Positions 40,983 through 51,300 of a DNA stretch of 64,000 nucleotides are shown here, one piece after another. The stretch's first letter is position 1. Each line of letters begins with the position of its first letter. A program made the position numbers and the translations under genes. The DNA comes from an uncultured Alphaproteobacteria bacterium. Lineage in GTDB: Bacteria > Pseudomonadota > Alphaproteobacteria > RF32 > CAG-239. The notes beneath the pieces are model-generated. The model searched no databases. It was not told the DNA's origin and worked only from the letters and a program-made list of their open reading frames with translations. The stretch spans positions 1-64,000 of the forward strand of contig CAKQDU010000005.1 of the NCBI GenBank assembly GCA_934229625.1, read 5' to 3'.

Positions 40983-41945
40983 TTATTTATGCCGCAAATG
41001 CCACTTTAAGCGCAATAATCTGATTTTGCTCTTGAATGTCAAATCATTAAAAGAAACAATTCCATCGTTTACCAGTTTTTGATATTCTTGCGCAAAATAT
41101 TCTTCCAGTTCTCTTTTGTTTGAGGTGCTTTTAAATATTTTAGACAAAGTCATTTTTAATGACAGGCTTATTCGTTTTTTACGAATTGTCTGCCATTGCT
41201 TTTGTTTTTTTTGCGTCATAAAATAGTTATAAACATAACGTATGCCGCAAATATAGTCATGAATTTTTTTTATGGAAAAAGAACTGCGGATAATTGACGG
41301 CGAACTGGTATTATAGATGTAAAGTTTTTCATTGATTGTGGCAAATCGGTTGATTTCTGAAAAAATGCACGCTGTAAACGGCCAGTCTTCATAATAGATA
41401 CCCTCAATAAACCGATTCCGGCGGATTGCGCTTTTGCGAAACAGTTTGTTCCATACGACGGCAGAAACCAAACGATGTTTATACAAATCATCCAGCGGAT
41501 TATCACATATTTTAAATGGTAAATTTTCAATATTATATTGTTTTGTGTTGATATTATCTTTACCCGGTCGGCAAAAAGCTGTAGATATAACAATAGGACA
41601 TTCAGACTTTTGAGCCGTTTTATAAAAAATTTCCAGAGTTTGCGGATGCAGGTAGTCATCGGCGTCCAAAAAAAACACATAATTGCCGCTTGCTGTTTCC
41701 AAACCATTGTTGCGAGAAACCGACAATCCTTTATTTTCTTGGGTGATAACCAAAAATCTGGGGTCGTTAGCGGCATATTTTGCCAATATTTTTCCGCTTT
41801 TATCGGTTGAACCGTCGTTTATACAGATGATTTCAATATTTGAAAATGTTTGATTTATGACACTATCCAAACAACGCGGTAAAAATTTTTCCACGTTATA
41901 AATCGGAATAATTACAGAAATAGCCACAGCGGCGGTATCGGTCAT
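40983..41945 (-). CDS. Family 2 glycosyltransferase
   Basis: A 320-residue protein with the GT-A fold motifs SVIIPIYNVEKFLPRCLDSV, INDGSTDKS, NKGLSVSRNNGL and FLDADDYL (DxD metal site). EDWPFTACIFSEI near residue 190 includes a candidate catalytic-base ED. It transfers a sugar from a nucleotide donor in cell-surface glycan synthesis; the acceptor is unknown. It is an isolated gene, not part of a polysaccharide cluster. The ATG at 41945 is used rather than the adjacent TTG. Confidence 0.88.
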   Translation of the reverse strand: MTDTAAVAISVIIPIYNVEKFLPRCLDSVINQTFSNIEIICINDGSTDKSGKILAKYAANDPRFLVITQENKGLSVSRNNGLETASGNYVFFLDADDYLHPQTLEIFYKTAQKSECPIVISTAFCRPGKDNINTKQYNIENLPFKICDNPLDDLYKHRLVSAVVWNKLFRKSAIRRNRFIEGIYYEDWPFTACIFSEINRFATINEKLYIYNTSSPSIIRSSFSIKKIHDYICGIRYVYNYFMTQKKQKQWQTIRKKRISLSLKMTLSKIFKSTSNKRELEEYFAQEYQKLVNDGIVSFNDLTFKSKIRLLRLKWHLRHK

Positions 41946-42040
41946 CAATCATAATCCATAAATTTAAATACTGACATATATTTAAGCTATTTGTTGCAGT
42001 AAGTCAAATACTAAAGCGAAATTTATGTGCATATAAAATA

Positions 42041-42072
42041 AAGAACAGTCGGGAAAGACTGTTCTTTTTTTA
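42041..42072. terminator. Terminator between dsbA-like and glycosyltransferase genes
   Basis: AAGAACAGTC/GACTGTTCTT stem (42041-42066) with T-rich tails on both strands. Confidence 0.7.
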
Positions 42073-42086
42073 GCGTAATGCGAAAA

Positions 42087-42821
42087 TTATTTAGCGGCAT
42101 CAATTGCGGCTTGTAAATCAGCGGCATCCATAGTTTGAACGTGTTTTCCGTTGATAATAACAGTCGGAACACCATTAACCTGAATTTTTTGAGCCAAGTT
42201 TCCGATTTCATTAAGGTCGCTGTTGATGTCATCGGATTCTACGTCAGCTTTATATTTGTCAAAGTCAATATTCAAACCTCTGGCAATACCATCAATTGCA
42301 TCTTTGTTTATTCTGCCTTCAGCGGACATAACTGCTTTATAAAATTCAGCAAATTTACCTTGTTTATAAGCAGCTAAACCGGCCTGAGCTTGGTAATGAG
42401 AATTTTCAGGGTCAACGAATGACAATGGTTTGAAAATAAATTTAACATCAGCGTTTTTAGCCATAACTTCTTCCATAGCCGGAGCTAATCTCTTGCAGTA
42501 ATGGCAGGAGAAGTCAAAAAATTCAACAACGGTAACTTTTGCGTTTTCAGGGCCGATAAATGGAGCATTTGCAGAAGAATTGATTTCTGAAACATATTTA
42601 GTCAAAGCTTCTTCAGCAGCTTTTCTTTGTTCTTCGCGTTGTTGTTCCTGATAAGCCTGTAAAGCATCGACAACGATTTTAGGGTTGTTCTTTAAGGTCT
42701 CTTCAACGCTAACATTGGCAGAGCCAGCCGTGTTAGCTGTTTTGCATTTAAAAGTACAAACTAAAGATGCAGTAGCCAAGATTACGGCTATTGTCGAAAG
42801 AATTATTGAAAAATTTTTCAT
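42087..42821 (-). CDS. DsbA-family thiol:disulfide oxidoreductase (Com1-like)
   Basis: A 244-residue envelope protein with an N-terminal anchor or signal helix, a charged helical spacer (about 40-85), and a thioredoxin fold with active site CHYC near residues 105-108 and cis-proline in GVPTVII. The architecture is that of the Com1/DsbA subgroup common in Alphaproteobacteria and Coxiella. It likely oxidises or isomerises cysteines in exported proteins, of which the Cys-rich protein at 5005 and the pilin-like proteins are obvious candidates. AAAGGACAT precedes the ATG. Confidence 0.88.
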   Translation of the reverse strand: MKNFSIILSTIAVILATASLVCTFKCKTANTAGSANVSVEETLKNNPKIVVDALQAYQEQQREEQRKAAEEALTKYVSEINSSANAPFIGPENAKVTVVEFFDFSCHYCKRLAPAMEEVMAKNADVKFIFKPLSFVDPENSHYQAQAGLAAYKQGKFAEFYKAVMSAEGRINKDAIDGIARGLNIDFDKYKADVESDDINSDLNEIGNLAQKIQVNGVPTVIINGKHVQTMDAADLQAAIDAAK

Positions 42822-42977
42822 ATTTTATATGTCCTTTAAAATAATTGACGTTCAATCACAGACAAAATTATCTGAATTTTTGTAATTTTGCAAGAGAAAA
42901 TTTAATTTTGCAAAATAAATATGGACATCGGCGTTTTTTATGTTAAAAAGAAAAAATTACATGCAAGGGAGATAAAA

Positions 42978-43637
42978 ATGTTCAATGTAAAAATTTCATT
43001 GTTTTCAGGCACAAGAGAACTGGAACATAAAATAGATTTGATGCACGACAAAGTTATTGAATGCGCCATGTATTTTAAGGAGGCGTTTGCTATTTTTCTT
43101 AAAGAAAAGCGTAGTCCGGCATATCGCCGCGCCAGCAAAAAAATTAAAAACATTGAATCTCAGGCCGATGATTTGCGCCGTGAAATTGAAAGTAGCCTAT
43201 ATTCGCAGAATTTGATTCCTGATTTGCGTGCTGATGTGCTGCAAATGGTTGAAAATATTGATAAAGTAATTAACGAGTTTGATGAGGTTGCTCACAAGTT
43301 TTATATCGAACAGCCGGATATTCCCGTTCAATATCAGGATGATTTTAAAATTTTGGTTAAGCAGGTTTCGGACTGTGCCGAAAATATGGCGATTTCTTCC
43401 CGTGCTTTTTTCCGCGATTTTGTTACCGTGCGTGACTATTCGCAAAAAGTTTATTTTTTGGAACACGAAAGTGATAAGACAAGCGCGCGTTTAAAAGAAA
43501 ACGTTTTTGCCTCGGATATGGAATTGGCGCACAAAATCCAGCTGAATATGCTAATCGGCGAAGTTGCTGATGTAGCCGACAAAGCGGAAGATTGCATTGA
43601 TGCGCTGTTGATTTTCACTATTAAGCGAGACATCTGA
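42978..43637 (+). CDS. DUF47/PhoU-like Pit accessory protein
   Basis: A 219-residue, all-helical protein with the DUF47 pattern: MHDKVIECAMYFKEAF, ESQADDLRREIESSL, VENIDKVINEFDEVAH, and VADVADKAEDCIDALL. Such proteins are encoded next to Pit transporters and modulate phosphate uptake. The stop and the pit start overlap (TGATG). The ATG at 42978 follows GGGAGAT. Confidence 0.9.
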   Translation: MFNVKISLFSGTRELEHKIDLMHDKVIECAMYFKEAFAIFLKEKRSPAYRRASKKIKNIESQADDLRREIESSLYSQNLIPDLRADVLQMVENIDKVINEFDEVAHKFYIEQPDIPVQYQDDFKILVKQVSDCAENMAISSRAFFRDFVTVRDYSQKVYFLEHESDKTSARLKENVFASDMELAHKIQLNMLIGEVADVADKAEDCIDALLIFTIKRDI

Positions 43638-44695
43638 TGGATATCAGTTATTTGTTTTATCTGAGCAGCGGTTTGTTTTTGGGCTGGTCTTTAGGCGCTA
43701 ATGATGCTTCAAATATTTTTGGTACGGCCGTAGGCTCTAAAATGGTGCGTTTTACCACCATAGCTCTGATTTCTAGCTTTTTTGTGATTTTAGGCGCTGT
43801 ATACGGCGGTGCCGGTACCAGTAAAACTTTGGGGAGCCTGGGGGCCGTAAACGCTTTGGCCGGCGCTTTTATGGTGGCGCTGTCGGCAGCGTTGGCTGTT
43901 TATTCTATGGCTCGTACCGGTTTAAGTGTTTCTTCGTCGCAAGCGGTGGTCGGCGCTATTATCGGTTGGAACTTATACGCAGGTAAACCTACCGATTTGG
44001 AAACATTGGCGCGTATTTGCTCAACATGGACAATATGTCCTATGCTTTCGGGTGTCGTTGCGGTTATTTTATATTTTGTGTTTAAGCGGATTTTAAAGTA
44101 TTCGCATATTCACCTGCTGATGCAAGACCAGATAACCCGTATCGGCTTGATTGTTACGGCGGCAATCAGCGCTTATGCTCTGGGGGCTAATAACATTGCA
44201 AACGCTGTTGGAATGTTTGTGGAATCTTGCCCGTTTAAGCCATTGAAAATTGGTAGTCTTACCACGTTTTCACCAGAACAGGTTTTGTTCTTTTTAGGTT
44301 CTGCTGCTGTTAGTGTCGGTATTTTAACATATTCAAAAAAAATCATTATGACTGTCGGTAACAATCTGATGAAGATGACACCGATTATTGCTTGGATTGT
44401 TGTGCTTTCGCAAGCGATTGTGTTGCTGTTGTTTTCATCATTGACTTTGCATAATTGGCTTGAATCGCATTCTTTGCCGTCGTTGCCGCTGGTTCCCGTA
44501 TCCAGCACACAGGCAGTTATCGGAGCTATTGTCGGATTGGGATTGCTGAAGGGCGGACGAGGAATAAACTGGACTATTGTCGGTAAAATTATGGTCGGCT
44601 GGGTTGCCGCTCCGGTAATTTCTATGGCGATTTGCTTTATCAGTCTGTTTTTTCTCGAAAATGTGTTTAATCAGGTCGTCTATATAGCAAATTAA
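43637..44695 (+). CDS. pit: Inorganic phosphate permease (Pit family)
   Basis: A 352-residue protein of about ten membrane helices with the two inverted PHO4 signatures: GANDASNIFGTAVGSKMV near residue 20 and GANNIANAVG near residue 180, plus SSSQAVVGAIIG and SSTQAVIGAIVG. It imports metal-phosphate with protons at the inner membrane. Coupled to the DUF47 gene. Confidence 0.93.
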   Translation: MDISYLFYLSSGLFLGWSLGANDASNIFGTAVGSKMVRFTTIALISSFFVILGAVYGGAGTSKTLGSLGAVNALAGAFMVALSAALAVYSMARTGLSVSSSQAVVGAIIGWNLYAGKPTDLETLARICSTWTICPMLSGVVAVILYFVFKRILKYSHIHLLMQDQITRIGLIVTAAISAYALGANNIANAVGMFVESCPFKPLKIGSLTTFSPEQVLFFLGSAAVSVGILTYSKKIIMTVGNNLMKMTPIIAWIVVLSQAIVLLLFSSLTLHNWLESHSLPSLPLVPVSSTQAVIGAIVGLGLLKGGRGINWTIVGKIMVGWVAAPVISMAICFISLFFLENVFNQVVYIAN

Positions 44696-44768
44696 CGATT
44701 TGGGTGTTTTTTTAGATATTTCTTAATAAATTTGCGTTAGGATTGGGCAAGTTTATAAGGAGATATCT

Positions 44769-47700
44769 ATGATAAAAACTCATAACCATTCTTTTGGTTT
44801 ACTGAATTCCCAGTATCGCAGCGTATTGAAAAAGTGCTTTTTTCTTAATGCAATGGCGGCTTGCTTTTTTTCTTTTAATCTGAATGAAGCCAGGGCAGAA
44901 CTTGTTCCTACGGTCGGTAATGAGTGGGAAAACGGTAATTCATATACGGTAGACAACGGTAATCAGCTGAGAATTGAAGGCAATTATAATACAGCCAACA
45001 CTTTGAACAAATCTTATATTTCTCAGGTAAACGGCGGACAAGTTAGTATAACCGGCAATGTCGGAGAATCTACAGTAGTTTCCAAAAAAGTTGTTTCAGT
45101 TAGCACGGGAGCTGATACAATTTCCGGAGGTTTTATTAAAATTGAAGGCAGTCTTTCAGAAGCTTCTACAAGCAGCAATATCTCTTTGGTTAACGCCGTT
45201 ATAGAAAACAGCGGTATTGATGTAAAAACAGACGGAACAACAGGCAATTATGTTGTTCAGGGCGGTGTTATTGCAGCCGTAAATAAAGATACCGGCAATA
45301 ACGGGCAATATTTTAATGTCAATGCTTCTAATGATATTCAGATAAACGAAAACTTTATTAAAGTAACTGATAACAATCACACCGACGGCTCTGTTATCCA
45401 TGTCAAGGGCGGTGCTTTTTATAACTCCAGTTCGCTTAAAATTTCCGGCAGCATGTCCGGCGGAAATTATAGTTCTCAACTTTATGGCAACAACGCGGTT
45501 ATAGATTCTTCTGCGACAACGGCAGAGGCAGAACGCAAAGCTTTCGGCGGAGCTGTTTATAATGAGGGAAAAATAGATATCTCTGGTACTAAAATAACCG
45601 GAAACTACGCCGAAGCCGACATTGCTTTGGGTGGTGCGATTTATAATGACGGTAAAGCCGATAATGCAAGTTTTTCAGTTGATAACTCTCTGATAATCGG
45701 CAATTATATCAAAGCTGGTAAAGAAGGCTATGGCGGAGCGCTTTATAACACTTCTAAAGATGGCAATGTTGCGGTAATCAATAAAACATCGTTTACTTAT
45801 AACTATATTTCTGCCGATAAAGCAGATATGGCTTTGGGCGGAGCAATATATAATAAAGGCAGCGCAGGAGCTGTGTCGCAAATTAAAATTTCCAGCGCCG
45901 ATACTAATATCGTTATCAGTAATAACTATATCTCGGCAGGTGAAAATACTATTTCTCGCGGTGGCGCTATTTATAATGATGTGAACGGACTTTTTACCAT
46001 TGACGCGGATGGCGGTACTGCCGATCTTGAGAAAAATTCGGCAAAGGAGGGCGGTGCTGTCTATAATGCGGCGAATAATACGTCTTTGGGCGGCGTAAAA
46101 TCATCTTTTCAAATTGCGGCAGGCAAAGGAAAAATTAGTTTTGTTGAAAATACGGCGACAACCGGCGGTGCTTTTTATAATGCCCAAAAAGGTCAATTGA
46201 ACATTACTGCCGATACAACAGCCGAAAACAGCGGAGTGGTTTTCAAAAATAATACGGCTGCCTCCAATGGCGGAGCTGTATTTAATGCCGAAAATGGTTC
46301 AATTGACATCAGTTCCGGAATCTCCTTTGATTCTAACACGGCAAACGGTGCAGGCGGCGCATTGTATAATGGCAGCAATAGTAAATTTTCTGTTGCATTA
46401 GACAGTTTGTCAGATTTGTCGTTCAGTTCTAATAAGGCAAATACCGGCGGAGCTGTCTATAACGACGGTGGCAGCATCAGTATTGCCAACAATGGTGCTG
46501 CCGATATAAACTTTAGCGGTAACACAGCAGCTGCTGAAGGCGGTGCCGTCTATAATAAAAGCGGAACTGTCACCATCAATTCTGCCGGCGGTAATTTAAC
46601 TTTTGAAAACAACAAAGCTCAAACCGGCGGTGCGATTTATAATGGTGAAAACGGTATTATCAAAATTAACATGGGAGCCGATAAAAACGTAAACTTTGTT
46701 TCAGCGGATGATAATATTCATAATGACGGGCAGCTTCATATTTTTGGCTCGTCGGCAACGGATGTTGATGGCACCGAGATCACAACAGGTGTTAACCTTA
46801 ACAGCAATTTGAGCGGAGCCGGCTCGCTATATGCCAATAATATAATTTTGGACATGACAAATTCGCAGATAGACGGCTCGCAAAAACTTAATTTTACCAA
46901 TAGTGCGGTTAATGTTGACGCGTCGTCTGTTTTAACTGTTAGCGCTGATGATAATATGTCAGGTGCAAACATCACGCTTGTGAAAGGAGCGATTATAAAT
47001 TATGTGGCCTCTGCCGAAAATCCGGATGGAACTGTTGCCGGTACGTTGAATAATAGTGGTATTTTGAATGCTCAGGATGGCGTTATTTCAAATATAACTG
47101 TCGCTAATTTGATAAATAATGAAGGTTATATCTATTTGGATGCCGATAAAGATAAGCAGGTTTCCGATATTTTGAATATAACGGATTCTGCTAACGGAAC
47201 CATAAATCTAAAAATGTCAAATATGGATAATGTCAACGGTTTGGGGGCGAACATTTTGTTTGCTCAGACGAATGCCGAGCAAAATATGGAAGATTATTCT
47301 TTCAAATTTGATTTTGATAACTCGGTCTTTTTGCCGGAAATAGAAAATCAGGTCAGCAGCGGTGTCCGCAATTGGTATTTAAATTATAACGGGCAGGTAC
47401 GCCGCGAAGTGCTTAATGATATAATTTTGCCGCGAGCAATGGTTGAGCAAACCCGCGATATCAGAGTTGACACATCTCGCAACGACAACAGTCCGCGGAT
47501 ACGCTATGAATATGGTTATCGCAATACTTTGCGTAAGGTTGAAGATAAACATAGAAAAATCAGTCTGTGGGCAAATCCTGTGTATCGTCATGCTTCGATG
47601 TCAACAATTACAGATAGTACGGCAAGTATTTGGGGCGTTGATTTCGGTTTAAATATGAATCTTAACTCAGACAGCAAAACAGGACTTTTAGTTTCCTACC

Positions 47701-48356
47701 GCAAAGGCAGTTATGATAAAGACGGAAATAGCGGAGACTTCTATTCAAAAAGAAGCGGAGATATAGATATTTCAAGTACATTGGTCGGTTTGTATTACAG
47801 CAAATACTTTAGTCGATTCTATGTTAACGGAATGGTTTACGGCGGTGAACAAAAAGCGCGGATGACCGCAAATGAAGATGCAGAAACTTTTGCTTCGACA
47901 AAAGCTTTGCAGGCAGGCGCCAAACTTGAAGCCGGTTATGAAAATCCGATAACAAGCAAGCTGTCTGTTACTCCGTTGCTTAGTGCATCGTATGATTATA
48001 TCAAAATTGACGATTCGACCGACAGTTTGGGTAAAAACGTAAGTTATGATGATATTCATGACGTTGAGCTGGAGGCCGGTTTCAAATTTGGCTATAAATT
48101 TAATAATGAACACCAATTACCGACAAGCGGATATTTGAAGACAACAGCTGTTCAGTTGCTGGAAAATGGCGGAAAAGCTCAAATTCGCGAAGTAGAATTT
48201 GACAAGACATTGCAAAATGAAACCGCAGGCAGAGTGGAAATCGGCGGCGAAGCGGCGCTGCTTAAAAACTTTGTTATCGGAGGTTTTGGCAACTATACAT
48301 TAGGTTCGGAATATTCAGGTTTTGCTGTAGGCGGAAATGTTCGCTACACATGGTAA
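44769..48356 (+). CDS. Giant autotransporter with Pmp-like repeats (1)
   Basis: A 1195-residue type Va autotransporter. An extended N-terminal region (GLLNSQYRSVLKKCFFLNA) precedes the hydrophobic signal and is shared with the next gene. The passenger (about 45-900) has many FxxN and GGAIYN/GGAVYN units, the pattern of Chlamydia polymorphic outer-membrane proteins, expected to fold as a beta-helix. The C-terminal ~265 residues form a 12-strand barrel (SLWANPVYRH... to a terminal YTW). Likely a surface adhesin. A ribosome site (AAGGAG) precedes the ATG. Confidence 0.88.
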   Translation: MIKTHNHSFGLLNSQYRSVLKKCFFLNAMAACFFSFNLNEARAELVPTVGNEWENGNSYTVDNGNQLRIEGNYNTANTLNKSYISQVNGGQVSITGNVGESTVVSKKVVSVSTGADTISGGFIKIEGSLSEASTSSNISLVNAVIENSGIDVKTDGTTGNYVVQGGVIAAVNKDTGNNGQYFNVNASNDIQINENFIKVTDNNHTDGSVIHVKGGAFYNSSSLKISGSMSGGNYSSQLYGNNAVIDSSATTAEAERKAFGGAVYNEGKIDISGTKITGNYAEADIALGGAIYNDGKADNASFSVDNSLIIGNYIKAGKEGYGGALYNTSKDGNVAVINKTSFTYNYISADKADMALGGAIYNKGSAGAVSQIKISSADTNIVISNNYISAGENTISRGGAIYNDVNGLFTIDADGGTADLEKNSAKEGGAVYNAANNTSLGGVKSSFQIAAGKGKISFVENTATTGGAFYNAQKGQLNITADTTAENSGVVFKNNTAASNGGAVFNAENGSIDISSGISFDSNTANGAGGALYNGSNSKFSVALDSLSDLSFSSNKANTGGAVYNDGGSISIANNGAADINFSGNTAAAEGGAVYNKSGTVTINSAGGNLTFENNKAQTGGAIYNGENGIIKINMGADKNVNFVSADDNIHNDGQLHIFGSSATDVDGTEITTGVNLNSNLSGAGSLYANNIILDMTNSQIDGSQKLNFTNSAVNVDASSVLTVSADDNMSGANITLVKGAIINYVASAENPDGTVAGTLNNSGILNAQDGVISNITVANLINNEGYIYLDADKDKQVSDILNITDSANGTINLKMSNMDNVNGLGANILFAQTNAEQNMEDYSFKFDFDNSVFLPEIENQVSSGVRNWYLNYNGQVRREVLNDIILPRAMVEQTRDIRVDTSRNDNSPRIRYEYGYRNTLRKVEDKHRKISLWANPVYRHASMSTITDSTASIWGVDFGLNMNLNSDSKTGLLVSYRKGSYDKDGNSGDFYSKRSGDIDISSTLVGLYYSKYFSRFYVNGMVYGGEQKARMTANEDAETFASTKALQAGAKLEAGYENPITSKLSVTPLLSASYDYIKIDDSTDSLGKNVSYDDIHDVELEAGFKFGYKFNNEHQLPTSGYLKTTAVQLLENGGKAQIREVEFDKTLQNETAGRVEIGGEAALLKNFVIGGFGNYTLGSEYSGFAVGGNVRYTW

Positions 48357-48381
48357 CACTTTTATATAATTGGAGATAAAA

Positions 48382-51300
48382 ATGCTGAAATTAAGTCATC
48401 GCGGATTGGGTTTATTAAATGCACAATATCGCAGCGTTTTAAAAAAATGCTTTATGCTGAATTTGGCTGCGGCTGTATTTGTTTTACCGGCTTATGCGGC
48501 GGACGAATACAAGCCTAACCAGACAGCTAACACCAGCGGCAGCGGCAACAGCCTTGATGCCAAAGGCGAGGAAGTGCTTGGCAATCTGAAAAATCAGATG
48601 GGTACGGTAATCAGCAGCTCTACAAAAACTACCGAAGCAAAGCCTTTGGGAAAATTGTTTATCAATACAAGCTTTACTGAAGAACATTATTCTGATGACA
48701 TACTTGATACAAGCAATAATAATCCCGGTCCGTGGATTTGGAACCGCGGTGAAGTATATTCCGGTTATCAATATAATTTCACTACCGGACAAATTTCTGA
48801 AGTTACAGGCGGTGTTACTATTTCTAACAAGCACAATACCAGTGCAATGCTGGGAATGTTTGGCGGCGGTGTCTTTGTAAATGGTAAAGAAGATGGCACA
48901 AAGCAGCCTCTGCTGAAAATAATCAACACAAAATTTTTGAATAACAGTTCAAGCGCGCCGGATGAAAATCTCGGACAAACCGCAATGGGCGGCGCTATTT
49001 CTAACTATAGCCAGAATACCGAAAACAGTATTATAAACAGCGTGTTCCGCAATAACTATGTTATGGGAACGGATGAAATAGCCGGCGGTGCCGTTACCAA
49101 CTTTGCAATAGCCGGTGCTGCGGCACGTGTCGATGTCGGTTACATGCAGTCGCAGGGCAATGAATATTCCAACAACTATGCGGCCAATAAAACGGAAAGC
49201 ACAAATCATTTATTGACTCAATTTGTCGGAAAAGAACCCCAAAAGGCCTCCGGAGGCGCGATTTATAACAGCGGTACGTTTATTTCTGAAAATGATAGTT
49301 TCAGCTCCAACTTCGCCAAAGGCGCAACAGCTCAGGGCGGCGCTGTTTACAATGGGGTGGAATACAGAAATACGGGAGCGTTTACTCTTACAAATAACGG
49401 CAACACAAATTTCAACGGCAACTATGTGATTGGTACAAATTTAGCCGCCGGCGGTGCTGTTTCCAATGCCGGAGCGTTCAGCTCAGACAATAGCAAGTTT
49501 AAAAATAACTATGCAAAATCAGATACTAAAGCCACAGGCGGCGCTGTTAATAATAGTGGAACCTACGTTTCTAAAAAAGAAAGCTACAATGGCAACTACG
49601 CATCTGCGGCAGACGCTTTCGGCGGTGCCGTTTATAATAGTGAAACCGGAAATTTGACTATAACAGGTGCGGCATTATTTAATGGAAACTATGTTTCAGG
49701 CACCGGAACAGCTGGCGGAACAGGAGCTTACGGCGGTGCTTTTTATAATGCCGGAACCTTTACGGCTGTTGACGGAAATTTAGTTTTCAGCGATAACCAT
49801 GCAATCGGTAAAGCTTCCGTAAAAGGCGGAGCTTTAGGAAATGCTTCAATCGGCACGGCAATTTTAAAAGATGTACAATTTAGCGATAACTATGCGGAAA
49901 ATTCCTCCGGAGATGTTTATGGCGGTTCTGTATATAATGAAGGAAAAATTACCATTACCGGTGCTTCTTTTGAAAATAACTATGGCAAAACGACTTCTGA
50001 CACGGGGATTGCTTATGGTGGTGCGTGGGTAAATTCTACGGCATCCGGAGAAACCTTGTCGCCGATTAGCCAGATAATAGACAGTTCGTTTAAAAACAAT
50101 CAGGTGATATCAACTTCCGAAAACGCTAATTACGGAGCGTTCGGCGGTGCTGTATATAACCGCGCTCAAGGCAGCAACACATCAGGAAATTTAAGTATTT
50201 TGCAGATTATCGCAAACTCAGCAGATGTTGAATTTTCTAACAATAAGGCGGTTTCTAAAGCAAAATCAGGTGCCGGCGGCGCTATTGCCAACAACAATTT
50301 AGGTCAGTTGGATATAACTGCAAATAACAGCCATAATATTATTTTCAAGAATAACGAAGCTGATTATGGCGGAGCTATTGCTAACATGGCGGCAGGAAAC
50401 AAGACAAACAACGCTTCCGGCGAAATTGCGCGTTTAAGTGTTAATGCTACCGGCGGCAATATTGTCTTTACAAACAACAGCGCTTCAAAACACGGCGGCG
50501 TTTTATTTAATTATGCTATGGAAGACGGCATGACCTTTAAGTCATCCGGCGACCATGTTCTGACATTCAGCAACAACACAGCTGGAAACAACGGCGGCGC
50601 TATTGCCAACTACGGCGGAGCCAATGCCCTTACCGGAACCTATGAACAAGGCTATATTTTATTGAATGTTTCAGATAAAAGTGCTGTTAATTTTAGCGGC
50701 AATAGTGCCGGAAACAATGGCGGCGCAGCCTATAATATGGGAAAATTGGTTATAAAAACCGATTCTGCAACCGGCTCGGCGCAAATCAATTTTAGCTCTA
50801 ACACGGCGCAAAAAGGCGGAGCTATTTATAACACGGCAAAAGCAGATATCAGCGGTGCTTTGAAAAAAGGCACGGTACTTTTGTTTGACGGCAACAAAGC
50901 TTCAGACGGCAAGGGCGGCGCTATTTATAACGAGGCGGACGGAAATATCAATTTATCTTTGACCGACACATCTAAAATAGTGTTCAACACAGTTTCTGAT
51001 GATGTTTATAATATGGGAACAATCACAATTAGCGGAGATTTGCCAAATCCTGTGCTTGCCGCTTCATCTGTAACAAATGATATTGTTTTGCCGCAGGTTA
51101 TCAACAATTCGCAGTCGCAGATTGTCTTAAATTCTACATTTGCCGGCAGCGGAACATATGATATTTCCAATACGCAGCTGAATATCGGCTCTACGGGTTA
51201 TATAGACTATGAGCCTAAGCTCGTGCTAAAAAACAATGTGGTCAACATGGCTTCCGGCTCCTATCTGAATTTAGATTCGGCAGATACTTTGGTTAATAAT